Below, piece by piece: positions 13,401 to 28,400 of a stretch of 64,000 bases of DNA. Position 1 is the first letter of the stretch; each line of letters begins with the position of its first letter. The stretch is taken from positions 11,537,730-11,601,729 of the forward strand of contig CAIIXF020000007.1 in NCBI GenBank assembly GCA_903813345.2. Reading direction: 5' to 3'. The notes below the pieces were generated by a model. That model was given only the letters and a program-made list of their open reading frames with translations, was not told the origin of the DNA and searched no databases. Origin of the DNA: Owenia fusiformis (taxonomy: Eukaryota > Annelida > Polychaeta > Sabellida > Oweniidae). A program made the position numbers and the translations under genes.

Positions 13401-16400
13401 GGAAAGCCTGTTCGTCAAGGTACGTGTACTACTCATACGAGGCATGATCAGAATGTTTCTTATGATAATTGATTCGGAAAGCTGTATACCTTTAAAACAT
13501 TAATCTTAAATCAAAATTTCTAACGAGATTTAATATCATATTGTCATTCCATTGTAAGTTTCATTCAGGTTTTAGCCACATATGACAGTCTCTATACTGA
13601 TTTACGTCTATTACATTCTATCTGGGCTTGTAAGGGCCACTACATAGGTACCCGTATAGATATCTCGAGTGTTATTGACATTTCGGCTTATCTCTACTAA
13701 TCCACTCGAGTTAAGCCTTTAAGTCAACAAACCGACCCTTCGCTAACCCTAAGGCCCGATAAGAGGCTTCCTAGCCCCCGAAAATCGACCCTATTTCCCT
13801 CCCCCACCACGCCCCTACCCTGGGTATAGTTAGGGGTGAAGTCTTCTAGGCCTAACCTAACCCCCCTAAACACTTTGGCGCGGGTCCCATCTCTCTAGCT
13901 CTCCCCGTTCGGGAGATAGAAATCGGGCTGTCGGAGCCGCTTTCTTTGATCTCGCCGACACCCCCCTCCCTCGCATATTCAGGCAATTTCAGTTATACCC
14001 TTACTATACTCCTCCATTCTTAACCCTAATCGCTATAACGGATAAAATCGGTTTTTACCGAACCTAACATTATAATAAAAAGTAGTAGACTGATTTCACG
14101 TCAAAATTCTCATGATACCACACAATAATTGTAAAATAAAACTCCCTAATAAATGATGTCTTTCATTTGTCGAAATGTAGCCACATCCCCACATTCTAAC
14201 TTCTGTGAAGTTTTACGTTTTAAATCATATTGTCTGTGCCTGCATGTATTCTTAGCTCAAAATAGTGGCTGGATTTTACGAACTGTACATTCGATATGTA
14301 CATTAAATCAAAACTTGTAATCATAATAGCATAGTAGTCTACTAACATTTTCATTCAATAATGACATAACAATAATATGTTTTTAATACATAAACAACTA
14401 TATTCTGATATATTTTGTTTTTGTTTTCAATATTCTTGATGATTAAGTTAACTATCTTATCTAGCATAACTATAAACAAATAAGTTACACTACATAGTCT
14501 CTTTGAAAGGTGCAACTTTGAAAAGTATCAGAATGTGATCTTTGGATTCTGATCTGCATATCCGAAACATAACGCTTGACCAAACCATCGTTCAATTTGC
14601 GTATTTGAACAGAAGTCTGGTAATATATCTTCTACACTTCGATCTGCCCTTGCACCATTGTACAGAAATGTATATGGTGTATTGTCCACACACTGATGAA
14701 TCCAAGCTTTGAAGTCTAACTGCAGTCGAGATAATTTTCCTTTTTAGCTCTTTGCAAATGTTTCGAAATCTGAGTTGTAACAGTAATAAGACGGTGCGTG
14801 GCCGTAGGAATCTACAAAATACACGTTTCTTCTGCTATCTCGCTATCTCTGGGTACTATAAAGAGGCACCAATGTTGACCCTCTTGAGATGTTTTGTCTG
14901 TATTACTAACTAATATCTCGCACTTTGGAGCATTGTGTAGGACTAAGCTACGTAACTCATCGCTACCAAACACTCCGTAATGTTTATTTTTGGTTAAGTT
15001 ATTGCTTTTCAAAATACAATTAATCTCCTCCGTGTTCATTTCGTCGTTAAATCAGTTGAATATAACCTTTCTGGACTTGTCTATTTCGAAGACTGTGGGG
15101 AAGACACGAACTGAAATGTTATCTTCGATACTGAGTTTACATGGTTAAGACTTACAAAGTTCAAGCAGTCAACTTATACCAATACTGCGTTGATTAAATG
15201 TAGTTTCCCGTCCATAATCAGGCCCGTAAGACACTTTTCTCCAAGGGGGGTGCGGTTTTTAGCTTACTAAAGAGAATATAAAATTGTCAATTTTTTGCCG
15301 CGTAAATCAAATCGCGTAAGTCAGATGGGGGGGGGGGGGGCTCAGTTACTCTCTATATTGGTTTGGAATTAACAAATGCAACTTCCAAACGTTCCAATTG
15401 TTTTGTGGGGGTCGTGACGAGTGGTCCACTCCCCCTAGAAATTTTACAGTTTTGAGATGCTATTTGGTGCTTTCTGGGCACTTTCAAAGTGTAAGTTTCC
15501 AAGTAGTACGCCTACACCACGGGAATAAGAGTTGAGTGAATAAAAACCGAGCATTCAGGGGGGTCTGGGGTCCTTTCCCAGGAAAATTTTGAAATTTGGT
15601 TGTATTTGGAGCGAATTTGCAACCATCTGGTACGCCTGTGCGTTATGAGTCAATAAGAAAAATGTGAATTTTTTTTCAAATTCTTTTGGGGGTGTCAAAG
15701 AGGATGAGAGGGTAAGTGGGTTGGGGGCCAGTAGGGGAGCAAGGAATATTTTCTTTTGTTTTGTGGGGGATCTGAGGTGTGGCTAACTCTCCTAGAAAAT
15801 TTTACAATTTAAAGATGATATTTGGTGCTTCTGGACACTTTTAAAGTGTATTAGTCAATAAAAACATTGAAAAACAAGCACATCAAATTTTGGGGTTGTC
15901 AATGAGGGGGGGGGGGGGTGCCAGAGGGGGAGGTGGGGCTGGGGTGCCAGAGGGGAGCAAGTGTTTGTCCACCATATCAACATTTACAATATCAAGGTGC
16001 TTTTCGATGAAGTTTGGGCACTTTAAAAGTGTCTGTGCCTAAAAGTGCCTATTTCCCAAGAAAATTTTACAATTTTAAGGTGCTATTTGGTGCTTTCTGG
16101 GCACTTTCAAAGGGGGTGTTAGGGGGGGGGGGCTGCCAGAGGGGGAGGTGGAGTGGGGATGCCAGAGGGCGAGTAAGTGTTAGTCTTCCAGAATCGTTAA
16201 CTTTATCAAGGAGCTATTTGATGATGTCTGGGCAATTTAAAAGTGTCAATACATAAAACAAAATCAGAACTTTTCCATTGTTTTGTTTGGGGTGTGAGGG
16301 GTGGCCCACTCCCCCTAGAAGATTTTACAATTTTACGACGCTATTTGGTGCTTTCTGGGCACTTTCAAAGTGTATGAGTCAATTAAAGAATTTGAGAAAA

Positions 16401-19400
16401 TCACAATTTTTTTGGGGGGAGGGGGTCAAGGGGGGGGGGGGCGCCAGAGGGAGGGGGGTTATGCAAGTGCAAGATGCAAGAGGGGGAGCAAGTCCCCCAG
16501 AAACACTTACTATATCAAGGAGCTATTTGATGATGTCTGGGCACTTTGAGAGTGTCTGAGACAAAACACTAAACTTTTCCATTGTTTTGTGGGGGGTGTG
16601 AGGGGTGGCCAATGCCCCTAGAAAATTTTACAATTTTAAGATGCTATTTGGTGCTTTCTGGGTACTTTCAAAGTGTATGAGTCAATGAAAAAAAATTACA
16701 AAAAAAAATATTTTTCAAAAAAAATTATTTTTTTCAAAAAATTTTTTTCAAATTTATTTTGGGGGGTGACAAAGGGGGGTGCGGTCGCACCCATCGCACC
16801 CCCCCCCATCTGACGGCCCTGATAATGACCATTATAATAAACCCATTTTCTCAAAACGCAAAGAACCATATCCTAATTGTGTTTTGTATTTTTATCGACT
16901 TTTTCATGTTTACAATAATCTTCACTAATTTAAGTATTAATAACAAATTTAATCCGCACATTCTCTTCGGAAGCTGTCAGAAGGTGATCTTTGCCTTTTT
17001 ATCTGCATATTTGAACAGAAAGTTTAACCAAGCCATCGTTCACTTGGGTATTTGTACTGAAGTCTGATTATATATCTTGTACAGACCTGCCCTTTCACCA
17101 TTGTACCGAAAATATATCAGTATTGTTCACATACTTAAGACAAGGCATACTGAAGTTGAGACAACGTTTCTTTGTAATCTCTTCGTAAATGTTTCGAAAT
17201 CAGAGTTGTTATAAGACGGTATGTGGCGGTATGAATCTATAAAATAGACGTTGGACATTCCTCGCCTGTTCTTGTAGATAACATACTGTGCGTGTACATC
17301 GAAATTAATGCTATTGTTAAATATTCGGCCCAAATATGTAGAGTGCTTAACGCTTTCAAGGAAAGTTGTCATTAAAAGTGAATTGCATATTGGATTTTGA
17401 GAAAAAAACAATTGTTATCTTGAAAGTGTTAACAATAAGGTGATACCTCTTACAGAATTTAAATAGACAATTTGACATTCTTTCAGCCCAATCTTCAATA
17501 TTTGAATATAAAATTAAACCACCAGTCCAAAGTAAAAGATTTATCTGTTGACAATCAATTTAAATTTTACACTCTTTTGCTAAATACTGTGACAAATCGT
17601 CAAGGAAGTGGTTGAATAAGTAATTACTTAGCCCTGCATTATGTCGGCATATGTCTCGAAAGTAGGGGCGATACCATCTTTGAGTTTCAGACAAGTTTTC
17701 GATTTTTATCCATTCTGAAAATGATTATGAAACTAGTTGAATTAGGTCGTATATCCAGTTTGCATGGTTTACACATTAAACATATTAACATAATCGAACG
17801 CTTTTCCGAAGTCAATCTTAATTCGTTATACTAGTTTCTTTTACTCGTTTATAGTGAGATATATGAGTGCGTAAGATAAATAAAGTGTGCTTTGTCTTAT
17901 TTAGATTGCGTCGACAACATTGCCTGTGTAAGCTTAAACATCTATTACTCTATAATTATCAGGATCAAACGTACTAGTATACAACCTTGCTTAGAAATAG
18001 TTTATAACATGCCTATTCCCCATTCATTTGGGTAATATACACTTAGAAAAACATGATTTAAAGAATGGTGATATAGTCCATGGTATGAAATCTTTAGGAC
18101 GTCTAATAAAGGAGCTGGCAGCACACTATAGCGCAGCGATATTTGAACTAACATTAACATACCTACATATGTTCCCTAATAATTTTTATAATAACCGTTT
18201 AATATACTTCCAGCTTTCAGGCTGAATTATGCCTGCCATTAACAGAGGTAAAATGAAATCCCAATTTTTCCCAATTTGGAGTACACAATGCAACAGAAAA
18301 TAATACAAAATGATTTTAAATATATGATTTAGGTTTCTAAGCTATAAATTTGAGGTTATTTTTCTTATCGATACCAAGAAATTATGTAATCAGTGTATCG
18401 ACGCTTTGTATTGTTTCTCAGGTATTAATAAGATAAATGTTACAAATGAATCATTTTTATATTAGAATGACAAATGCTTATTAGATTATGCTAGTTTTTC
18501 ACAAAATGGGTCTCAGTACGCTTTGAGATATGGACTTTTATTCAGCGGTGAACATTATCAATAAATGAGGGCATATTGCTCTTCCTTGAATAATTGGGAC
18601 TACAGCTAAATTATATTTCTCGTAGTTAGATATAGCTCAGTTGCTTATAAAACAACCATCAAGACTTGGTCGAATTCATGAATAATTGAGAAAAATCGTT
18701 ATCATTATCTTCCTAAAATCTGATTGTATCCAGCGGTAAGGTCAAAGAAGAAACAGCCACCAGAAAACTTGATGATAGCCACAAGTAATGTCGCGGAAGA
18801 ATTGTAAGGCGTTCGATTGCATATGTCTCTAATTGATTATTACACATGCCCTTGGAATATATGAACATTCCAATAACTCTGTAACATTTAATTAGATATA
18901 TATCTTATTCATTTTTGTATTATGTTTTATAAAACATGAACAATAATTTGTTGTTAAACTCCTTGCAATTATATGGAAAAATTCTGGTAATAAAATGTTT
19001 CAAATGGTAGGAAAACTAATATGTTCCCAATCATAAATTACCTAAATATTCCACACAATTCTGTTGAATCGGCTTGGCTCATATTTGAAAATTCAAACAA
19101 AATCTGAAAAATACACTTGCGTAATTACATTAATCAAACACCGACATCTACAGTAAAATCATAGTATATGTTTACATTATGATAATCAATTTTTTGCTCG
19201 TATGCTTAGAATAACGGTCTGTGTCTTATAAAATGTATAAAAGTTCGAATCAAAATATTTACGTTTTTTGACCCCTTGTGTTGAAAGACATTTTTCGACC
19301 CGAAAGCCGGAACTTTTTCAGCAAATGGTATTTTTAAAGAATCAAGACATATACACCTTCATAAATGTTGGTTCAAATGTTGCTGCGCTATAGTATATAC

Positions 19401-22400
19401 AGGGTGTCTCAAAAAATGTACCCAAAAGTATATCGAGAGCACAGATAAACCAATCGATATTTTCAGACATTTTTTGCATGGTCATGTAGCCAAAACATGA
19501 AAGTTTTCTCCCCAATACACAATATTTATTTCAGTCTTGTCTTTTTGATGCTTTAACTCTTTACCTTTTACACTACATAATCGATATAACCTCATATTTC
19601 GATGACAGACTGTATCCTTAATGCTACATTGTTCATCAAATTTGATAATAATTCCGGTGGAATGTTTTGGATTTCTCTTTGGATGTTTCCCTTAAGTTGT
19701 TCTAGGTCTTTTTGCTTGGAATAAGCATTAAAACACTCCTTCAAATAGCCACAGAGAAAGATGTTTGAGGATGACGATGACAGAACAAACACAGATAATC
19801 AGGTCAATTATCGGCAAATGATTCAGGAGTTACCTTCCAGAGTATGGCAGGCTAGCCTGGAGACCAAATCATATCCAAATGAAAACACAGTGGTCTCAAA
19901 TTGATACACAAACAAAAGCTACACTAGAATCCCAAGCAATGCAGTTTCTTGAAACTCTGACCTCTCTATATAATGGGGGCTATAAGACATTGTGAGGGCC
20001 TCCCTATTCACCATATTTGACGGCCCATACTTTTTTCTCTGAGGCTATTTGAAGGACCATTTTTATGCTAAACCCAAGCTAAGAGACCAAGAACAACTTA
20101 AGACCAGCATCCAAACAGAAACAAAAACATTCCACCAGATATATCAAATGTGATGAACAATGTAGTAGTAAGGATGCAGACTGTCATCAAAATATGAGGT
20201 TACATTGAATATGTGGTGTAAAAGGTAACGAGTTAAAGTATCAAAAAGGCAAAACTGAATTAAAAACTGTTTATAGGGGAAAAACTTTCATCTTTTATCT
20301 TCAAGACCATGCAAAAAATGTCTGAAAATATTGAATGGTTTGTCTACGGTGTTGATATACTTTTGGGTACATTTTTTTGAGACACCCTATATATATTATT
20401 CGGAAATCATACCATGAACTAATATCAGGAATGAGTGATTTGCAGTTTTAATAATATTTGAGGGTAAACCATCAATTATTCCAGCAGCTTTATCATAATT
20501 TATACTCTATTTAAAGCCATATACACTTCAGCTTATTCTTGAATCTTGTTATTTCCAATATTGTCACTCAATTTCATTTGTGTACTTGAACTACAAACAC
20601 CAAACTTGTCTCTGCTCGTTTACAATGATGTAACAAAACTAGATAAATTGTTTTGCCAAATAATAGAATATGGTATTTAGTTGTAAACGCAATGAATCAT
20701 TGTAAGTTGGGCAATAAAAAAACAGTGGGATAGTGATGGGGAATGGGTGGTTTTCGAAAAATGCAGTACAAAATAACTCCCGTATTCTTCAATGTCAAGT
20801 AATAATCAGAGAAAGAAACGTATAATAAATACTAAATGTTCTTTCACATAAATTAAATGTATATAGTCCGTTTGTCATTTTCTGAACGTATGAATTTGTA
20901 AAAAAGACGATGTTTTATTTTTAGAAATCACCACAATAAGGGTTTTCTGAAGCGATTTAGCAGGGTTGCCAAAAAAGTGATTATCTTTAATATTTTGAAA
21001 AGTAAGCATAGAAACATCACAATTTTTGTGTCTAAACCCAGGTTTTCAGGGTCAGGGAATAAGATGAAATTATTTTTAAAAAATCAAGATTAGAACACTA
21101 ATTTTATTCTCTATGCAAAATAAGGACAGCCATTATCGAAATAGTGATAACCTTCAATATTTGTAAACTTAGTACAGTAGAATGACAATATTGGTGTCTA
21201 AAACTAGGTTTACAGGCTCAAATACTAAGGTGAAATGATAAAAATATTTAAACGAAAATAATTGTGATCATGCAAATTAGGACGGCCATTATCGAGTTAT
21301 TGATTATCTTCAATATTTAGGAGACTCAGCACAGTAGCATCACAATACTGGTGTCTAAATCCAGGTTTTCAGGGTCAGGGAATAAGATGAAATTATTAAA
21401 ATCATGATCACAGCACTAATTTTATTCTTAATGCAACATAAGGGCACTCATTATCGGAATAGTGATAACCTTCAATAATAGTACAGTAGCAGTACAATAT
21501 TGGTGTCTAAACCTAGGTTTTCAGGGTCAATAATAAGATAAAATGATGAAAAAGTATTTAAACGAAAATAATTGTGATCATGCAAATTAGGACGGCCATT
21601 ATCAAGTCATTGATTATCTTCAATATTTTGTAGACTTAGCACAGTAGCATCACAATACTGGTGTCTAAATCCAGGTTTTCAGGGTCAGGGAATAAGATGA
21701 AATTATTAAAATCATGATTAGAGCACTAATTTTATTCTTAATGCAAAATAAGGGCAGCCATTATCGGAATAGTGATAACCTTCAATATTAGTACAGTAGC
21801 AGCAAAATATTGGTGTCTAAACCTAGGTTTTCAGGGCAATAATGAGATGAAATTATGAAAAAGTATTTAAACGAAAATAATTGTGATCATGCAAATTAGG
21901 ACTGCCATTATCAAGTCATTGATTATCTTTAATATTCTGGAGACTCGCCACAGTGGCACCACAATACTGGTGTCTAAACCTCGGTTTTCTGGGTCAAAAA
22001 ATAAGATAAAATGATAAAAAATATTAAAACAATAAATATTGTGATCATACAAATTATGGCGGTCATTATGAAATTGTTGATTATCTTCAATATTTCGGAG
22101 ATTAGTCAATAAAGCATCACAATACTGGTGCCTAAACCCAAGGTCAACGAATAAAAGGTAAATTAACAAAAAAGATTAAAACAATAATGATTGTGATTAT
22201 GCAAATTTAATTAGGGTGTCTATTATCGAATACTAAGAATAAAATAACATCACAATTGTTATCTATTTTACTAAACTCAGGTTCTCAGGATCGGAGAATA
22301 AGATTAACTTACATAAATAGGATTTGAAGAATAGTTATTTTGTTCAAGCAAATCAAGGCGGTCATCCATTTATTGATTTTTATTTTTTCAATATAGTTTA

Positions 22401-25400
22401 TTTCAGTTTCTAAAGTAAGTACAGATACAGCAGTAGTAAATCAATTACAATCTTATCATATTCCATTTGTTTTTAAAAAATACATTTTTACGTACATAAA
22501 TTTCGAATTTTAGAGTTTTAACAATTCCTTCAAAATTTCGTTTTATTCCATTATTTAATTCTTGGATGTATGCTTTATAGATCACAAATGTTACAATACT
22601 AATAAAATAGTTCAAAAATGCAGTCTGGTTGTCATTTTCATTATAGCCTATTATCAACTTTCTATATGTTATCTTTAAACCTGATATGTTAAAGATATGT
22701 TTCCAAACATTTTGGGAGAGTGTACATGTGAAAAGCAAATGAAAGAGGAGGTTATCTTCTATAAAGAATTGTATAAATCTAAAGCTTGCACTAACGAAAA
22801 GCTTGTTACATACTTTAATAGCATTAATTTTCCAAAAATATTAGATAAAAATGACAAAAACCTTTTGATTGGAAAAGTAACAAATGAAGAATGCTTAAAA
22901 GTGACAACAAATATGAAGTTAAATATATCTCCTGGGTCAGATGGATTTACATCTAATTTTTACAAGTTCTTTTGGCAGGATGTTAATTTGTATGTTATAA
23001 ATGCTATAAATGAATCCTATGAAACTGGCATACTGCCACCATCTTTTAGAAAAATTATAATTAGTTTACTTTTTAAAAAAGGAGATAGGGAACTTTTGAA
23101 AAACGTTAGACCTATCTCACTCTCTAATACAGACTACAAAATACTAGCTTTTATTTTGGCAAAGCGAATGCAAAAAGTAATTGCAAAAATAATTGGGTCT
23201 CAGCAGACTGCCTATATAAATAATCGTTTTATTGGAAATAGTTGTCGACTTACGCTTGATATTTATGAATATGCTGAAAATTTTGAAAAAGAGGGCGCTA
23301 TTTTATTCATTGATTTTAAAAAATCTTTTGATAGTATCGAGTGGAATTTCATCTTTGAAACATTCAAAAAATTCAATTTTCCTGAACAGTTTATTAAGTG
23401 GATAAAAATACTCTATGTAAAACCTATGGTAACTATAAAACAAAATGGATGGTTTTCTGAAAATATACACATGCAAAGATCCTGTCGGCAAGGCTGCCCA
23501 GTATCTGCTTTGGCATTTATTATGTGCACAGAGGTCCTTGCACTTAAAATAAAACAGAATATTAACATAAAATGCATTGAAATAAACAATAATGAATATA
23601 AACTCTCTCCATATGCGGATGATGCTAATTTATTTTTAAAAGACAAAGATTCAATATTGCAAGCAATTCAAACGATTCAATCATTCTCTTATGTTTCTGG
23701 ATTAGAACTAAATATAGACAAAACTGAAGGAATTTGGTTAGGGAGAAGTAAAGTGAATGAAAATAACTTTGCAAATATAAAATTTAGCAATGCGCCGGTA
23801 AAAATTCTTGGCATTTTTATTGGACATGATAAAGACAAATGTTATGAGCTAAATTGGCTGAACAGGATAACAAAATTAGAGAAAGTATTAGATTCTTGGA
23901 AAAAGAGGAATTTAACATTAATTGGAAAAATAACAGTGATAAAATCAACCGCCCTTCCAAAATTGATTTATGCAGCATCAATACTTCAATATGATAATGA
24001 AATTGTAAAAAGAGTGAATACAATAATTTATGAATTCCCTTGGGATGGAAAAGATAAAATAAGGCGAACTTTTATTATAAATTCATTAGAAAAGGGTGGA
24101 CTTAACATGATAGACTTTGAATCTCAATTGCATGCTCTGAAAGCTGCTTGGATTCCAAGGTTATATGATAGAAAACAAATGATGAATAAAATACCATATC
24201 TCTATTTTGATAATATTGTAAATGATTTTGATGTATTATTGGAAATGAATAGTTTTGATTTGCAATACTTTCAGAAAATACCAATTTTTTATCAGCAAGT
24301 ATTATGTGCTCATGCCAAATGTAAAGACAAAAAAAATCTTGAAAATATGAAAACATGTGATATCCTGCAAGAGACTATATGGGGTAATAGTTTGTTAACT
24401 GTAAACAAAAAAACTCTGTATTTTAGAAATTGGATTGAAAGTGGTATTGTCTATGTAAAGGATCTAATAATAGAGGATACATTTAATGATACCAACCACA
24501 GGAAAAACAAAATTGGATATCTGAATTTTATCAAGTTAACTCAAGTATGAATATTGCAAGAGGTTTTATTGATGTCAATAAAGCAAAATACACAAACATT
24601 CCAAATTACAGATTGAAAGCAAGTAATGTTTTATTCCAAATTAGAGATCAAAAATCAAAATTCTTTTATGACATTTTGAAAAATAAGCAATCTGAAAAAT
24701 GGTTCATGAAAAAGAAATGGGAACGTGAATTTTGCTTCTTAAATAATGAAACCTTCGATGAAATAAATTGGGAAAACTTTTTTTTTACAAAGATAAAATG
24801 TAAAGAAAAGAAGATAGCTAATTTCAACTATAAGATTATAAACAACATCCTTCCTAGTCTAAATGACTTACATTTATATGGAAAAAGTGAAACATATAAT
24901 TGCAGTTTGTGCGGAGAAGTATGTACATTAAAACATTTGCTTTTCACATGTACACTCTCCCAAAATGTTTGGAAATATATCTTTAATATATCAGGTTTAA
25001 AGATAACATATAGAAAGTTGGTAATAGGTTATAATGGAAATGACAACCAGACTGCATTTTATTAGTATTTTAACATTTGTGATCTATAAAGCATACATCC
25101 AAGAATTAAATAATGGAATAAAACGGAATTTTGAAGGAATTGTTAAAACTCTAAAATTCGAAATTTATGTACGTAAAAATGTATTTTTTAAAAACAAATG
25201 GAATATGATAAGATTGTAATTGATTTACTACTGCTGTATCTGTACTTACTTTAGAAACTGAAATAAACTATATTGAAAAGAAGAAAAAAATCAGTAAATG
25301 GATGTCCGCCTTGATTTGCTTGAACACATTTGCTTTGGCCACCTTTTATCTCTAAGGGGAACCCCATGCTATATTAACCCGCAAAACATGCAACGATAAC

Positions 25401-28400
25401 AAGAGCAAAAAAGAAAACATGTGTCATTTGCAATGAAGCAGTTACAAGGGGTGATGAACAAATACTTCTCTGCTTAGTCTCCGAACTATATATTGAAGAT
25501 TATCAATAAATGGATGACCGCCTTGATTTGCTTGAACAAAATAACTATTCTTCAAATCCTATTTATGTAAGTTAATCTTATTCTCCGATCCTGAGAACCT
25601 GAGTTTAGTAAAATAGATAACAATTGTGATGTTATTTTATTCTTAGTATTCGATAATAGACACCCTAATTAAATTTGCATAATCACAATCATTATTGTTT
25701 TAATCTTTTTTGTTAATTTACCTTTTATTCGTTGACCTTGGGTTTAGGCACCAGTATTGTGATGCTTTATTGACTAATCTCCGAAATATTGAAGATAATC
25801 AACAATTTCATAATGACCGCCATAATTTGTATGATCACAATATTTATTGTTTTAATATTTTTTATCATTTTATCTTATTTTTTGACCCAGAAAACCGAGG
25901 TTTAGACACCAGTATTGTGGTGCCACTGTGGCGAGTCTCCAGAATATTAAAGATAATCAATGACTTGATAATGGCAGTCCTAATTTGCATGATCACAATT
26001 ATTTTCGTTTAAATACTTTTTCATAATATCATCTCATTATTGCCCTGAAAACCTAGGTTTAGACACCAATATTTTGCTGCTACTGTACTAATATTGAAGG
26101 TTATCACTATTCCGATAATGGCTGCCCTTATTTTGCATTAAGAATAAAATTAGTGCTCTAATCATGATTTTAATAATTTCATCTTATTCCCTGACCCTGA
26201 AAACCTGGATTTAGACACCAGTATTGTGATGCTACTGTGCTAAGTCTACAAAATATTGAAGATAATCAATGACTTGATAATGGCCGTCCTAATTTGCATG
26301 ATCACAATTATTTTCGTTTAAATACTTTTTCATCATTTTATCTTATTATTGACCCTGAAAACCTAGGTTTAGACACCAATATTGTACTGCTACTGTACTA
26401 TTATTGAAGGTTATCACTATTCCGATAATGAGTGCCCTTATGTTGCATTAAGAATAAAATTAGTGCTGTGATCATGATTTTAATAATTTCATCTTATTCC
26501 CTGACCCTGAAAACCTGGATTTAGACACCAGTATTGTGATGCTACTGTGCTGAGTCTCCTAAATATTGAAGATAATCAATAACTCGATAATGGCCGTCCT
26601 AATTTGCATGATCACAATTATTTTCGTTTAAATATTTTTATCATTTCACCTTAGTATTTGAGCCTGTAAACCTAGTTTTAGACACCAATATTGTCATTCT
26701 ACTGTACTAAGTTTACAAATATTGAAGGTTATCACTATTTCGATAATGGCTGTCCTTATTTTGCATAGAGAATAAAATTAGTGTTCTAATCTTGATTTTT
26801 TAAAAATAATTTCATCTTATTCCCTGACCCTGAAAACCTGGGTTTAGACACAAAAATTGTGATGTTTCTATGCTTACTTTTCAAAATATTAAAGATAATC
26901 ACTTTTTTGGCAACCCTGCTAAATCGCTTCAGAAAACCCTTATTGTGGTGATTTCTAAAAATAAAACATCGTCTTTTTTACAAATTCATACGTTCAGAAA
27001 ATGACAAACGGACTATATACATTTAATTTATGTGAAAGAACATTTAGTATTTATTATACGTTTCTTTCTCTGATTATTACTTGACATTGAAGAATACGGG
27101 AGTTATTTTGTACTGCATTTTTCGAAAACCACCCATTCCCCATCACTATCCCACTGTTTTTTTATTGCCCAACTTACAATGATTCATTGCGTTTACAACT
27201 AAATACCATATTCTATTATTTGGCAAAACAATTTATCTAGTTTTGTTACATCATTGTAAACGAGCAGAGACAAGTTTGGTGTTTGTAGTTCAAGTACACA
27301 AATGAAATTGAGTGACAATATTGGAAATAACAAGATTCAAGAATAAGCTGAAGTGTATATGGCTTTAAATAGAGTATAAATTATGATAAAGCTGCTGGAA
27401 TAATTGATGGTTTACCCTCAAATATTATTAAAACTGCAAATCACTCATTCCTGATATTAGTTCATGGTATGATTTCCGAATAATATATATAGGGTGTCTC
27501 AAAAAAATGTACCCAAAAGTATATCAACACCGTAGACAAACCATTCAATATTTTCAGACATTTTTTGCATGGTCTTGAAGATAAAAGATGAAAGTTTTTC
27601 CCCTATAAACAGTTTTTAATTCAGTTTTGCCTTTTTGATACTTTAACTCGTTACCTTTTACACCACATATTCAATGTAACCTCATATTTTGATGACAGTC
27701 TGCATCCTTACTACTACATTGTTCATCACATTTGATATATCTGGTGGAATGTTTTTGTTTCTGTTTGGATGCTGGTCTTAAGTTGTTCTTGGTCTCTTAG
27801 CTTGGGTTTAGCATAAAATGGTCCTTCAAATAGCCTCAGAGAAAAAAGTATGGGCCGTCAAATATGGTGAATAGGGAGGCCCTCACAATGTCTTATAGCC
27901 CCCATTATATAGAGAGGTCAGAGTTTCAAGAAACTGCATTGCTTGGGATTCTAGTGTAGCTTTTGTTTGTGTATCAATTTGAGACCACTGTGTTTTCATT
28001 TGGATATGATTTGGTCTCCAGGCTAGCCTGCCATACTCTGGAAGGTAACTCCTGAATCATTTGCCGATAAGTGACCTGATTATCTGTGTTTGTTCTGTCA
28101 TCGTCATCCTCAAACATCTTTCTCTGTGGCTATTTGAAGGAGTGTTTTAATGCTTATTCCAAGCAAAAAGACCTAGAACAACTTAAGGGAAACATCCAAA
28201 GAGAAATCCAAAACATTCCACCGGAATTATTATCAAATTTGATGAACAATGTAGCATTAAGGATACAGTCTGTCATCGAAATATGAGGTTATATCGATTA
28301 TGTAGTGTAAAAGGTAAAGAGTTAAAGCATCAAAAAGACAAGACTGAAATAAATATTGTGTATTGGGGAGAAAACTTTCATGTTTTGGCTACATGACCAT

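Noticed and set aside
13735-13870. CTAACCC/CCTAACC motifs resembling telomeric repeats
   Set aside because: They are scattered and irregular within the GC-rich terminal repeat of the fossil, not a tandem telomere array.
16680-16760. Poly-A tract as a LINE or processed-gene tail
   Set aside because: It lies inside the left-arm DNA transposon next to its repeat units, with no upstream coding remnant or separate target duplication.
21867-22169. 100-residue frame in the ~155-bp array, identical in both arms, as a gene
   Set aside because: It runs across tandem repeat units, has no domain, and its identity follows from the palindrome.
22697-22739. Start of the long LINE frame (MFPNILGECTCEKQ) as the natural N-terminus
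   Set aside because: These bases are the inverted copy of the LINE 3' tail read on the wrong strand; the LINE proper begins at the junction.
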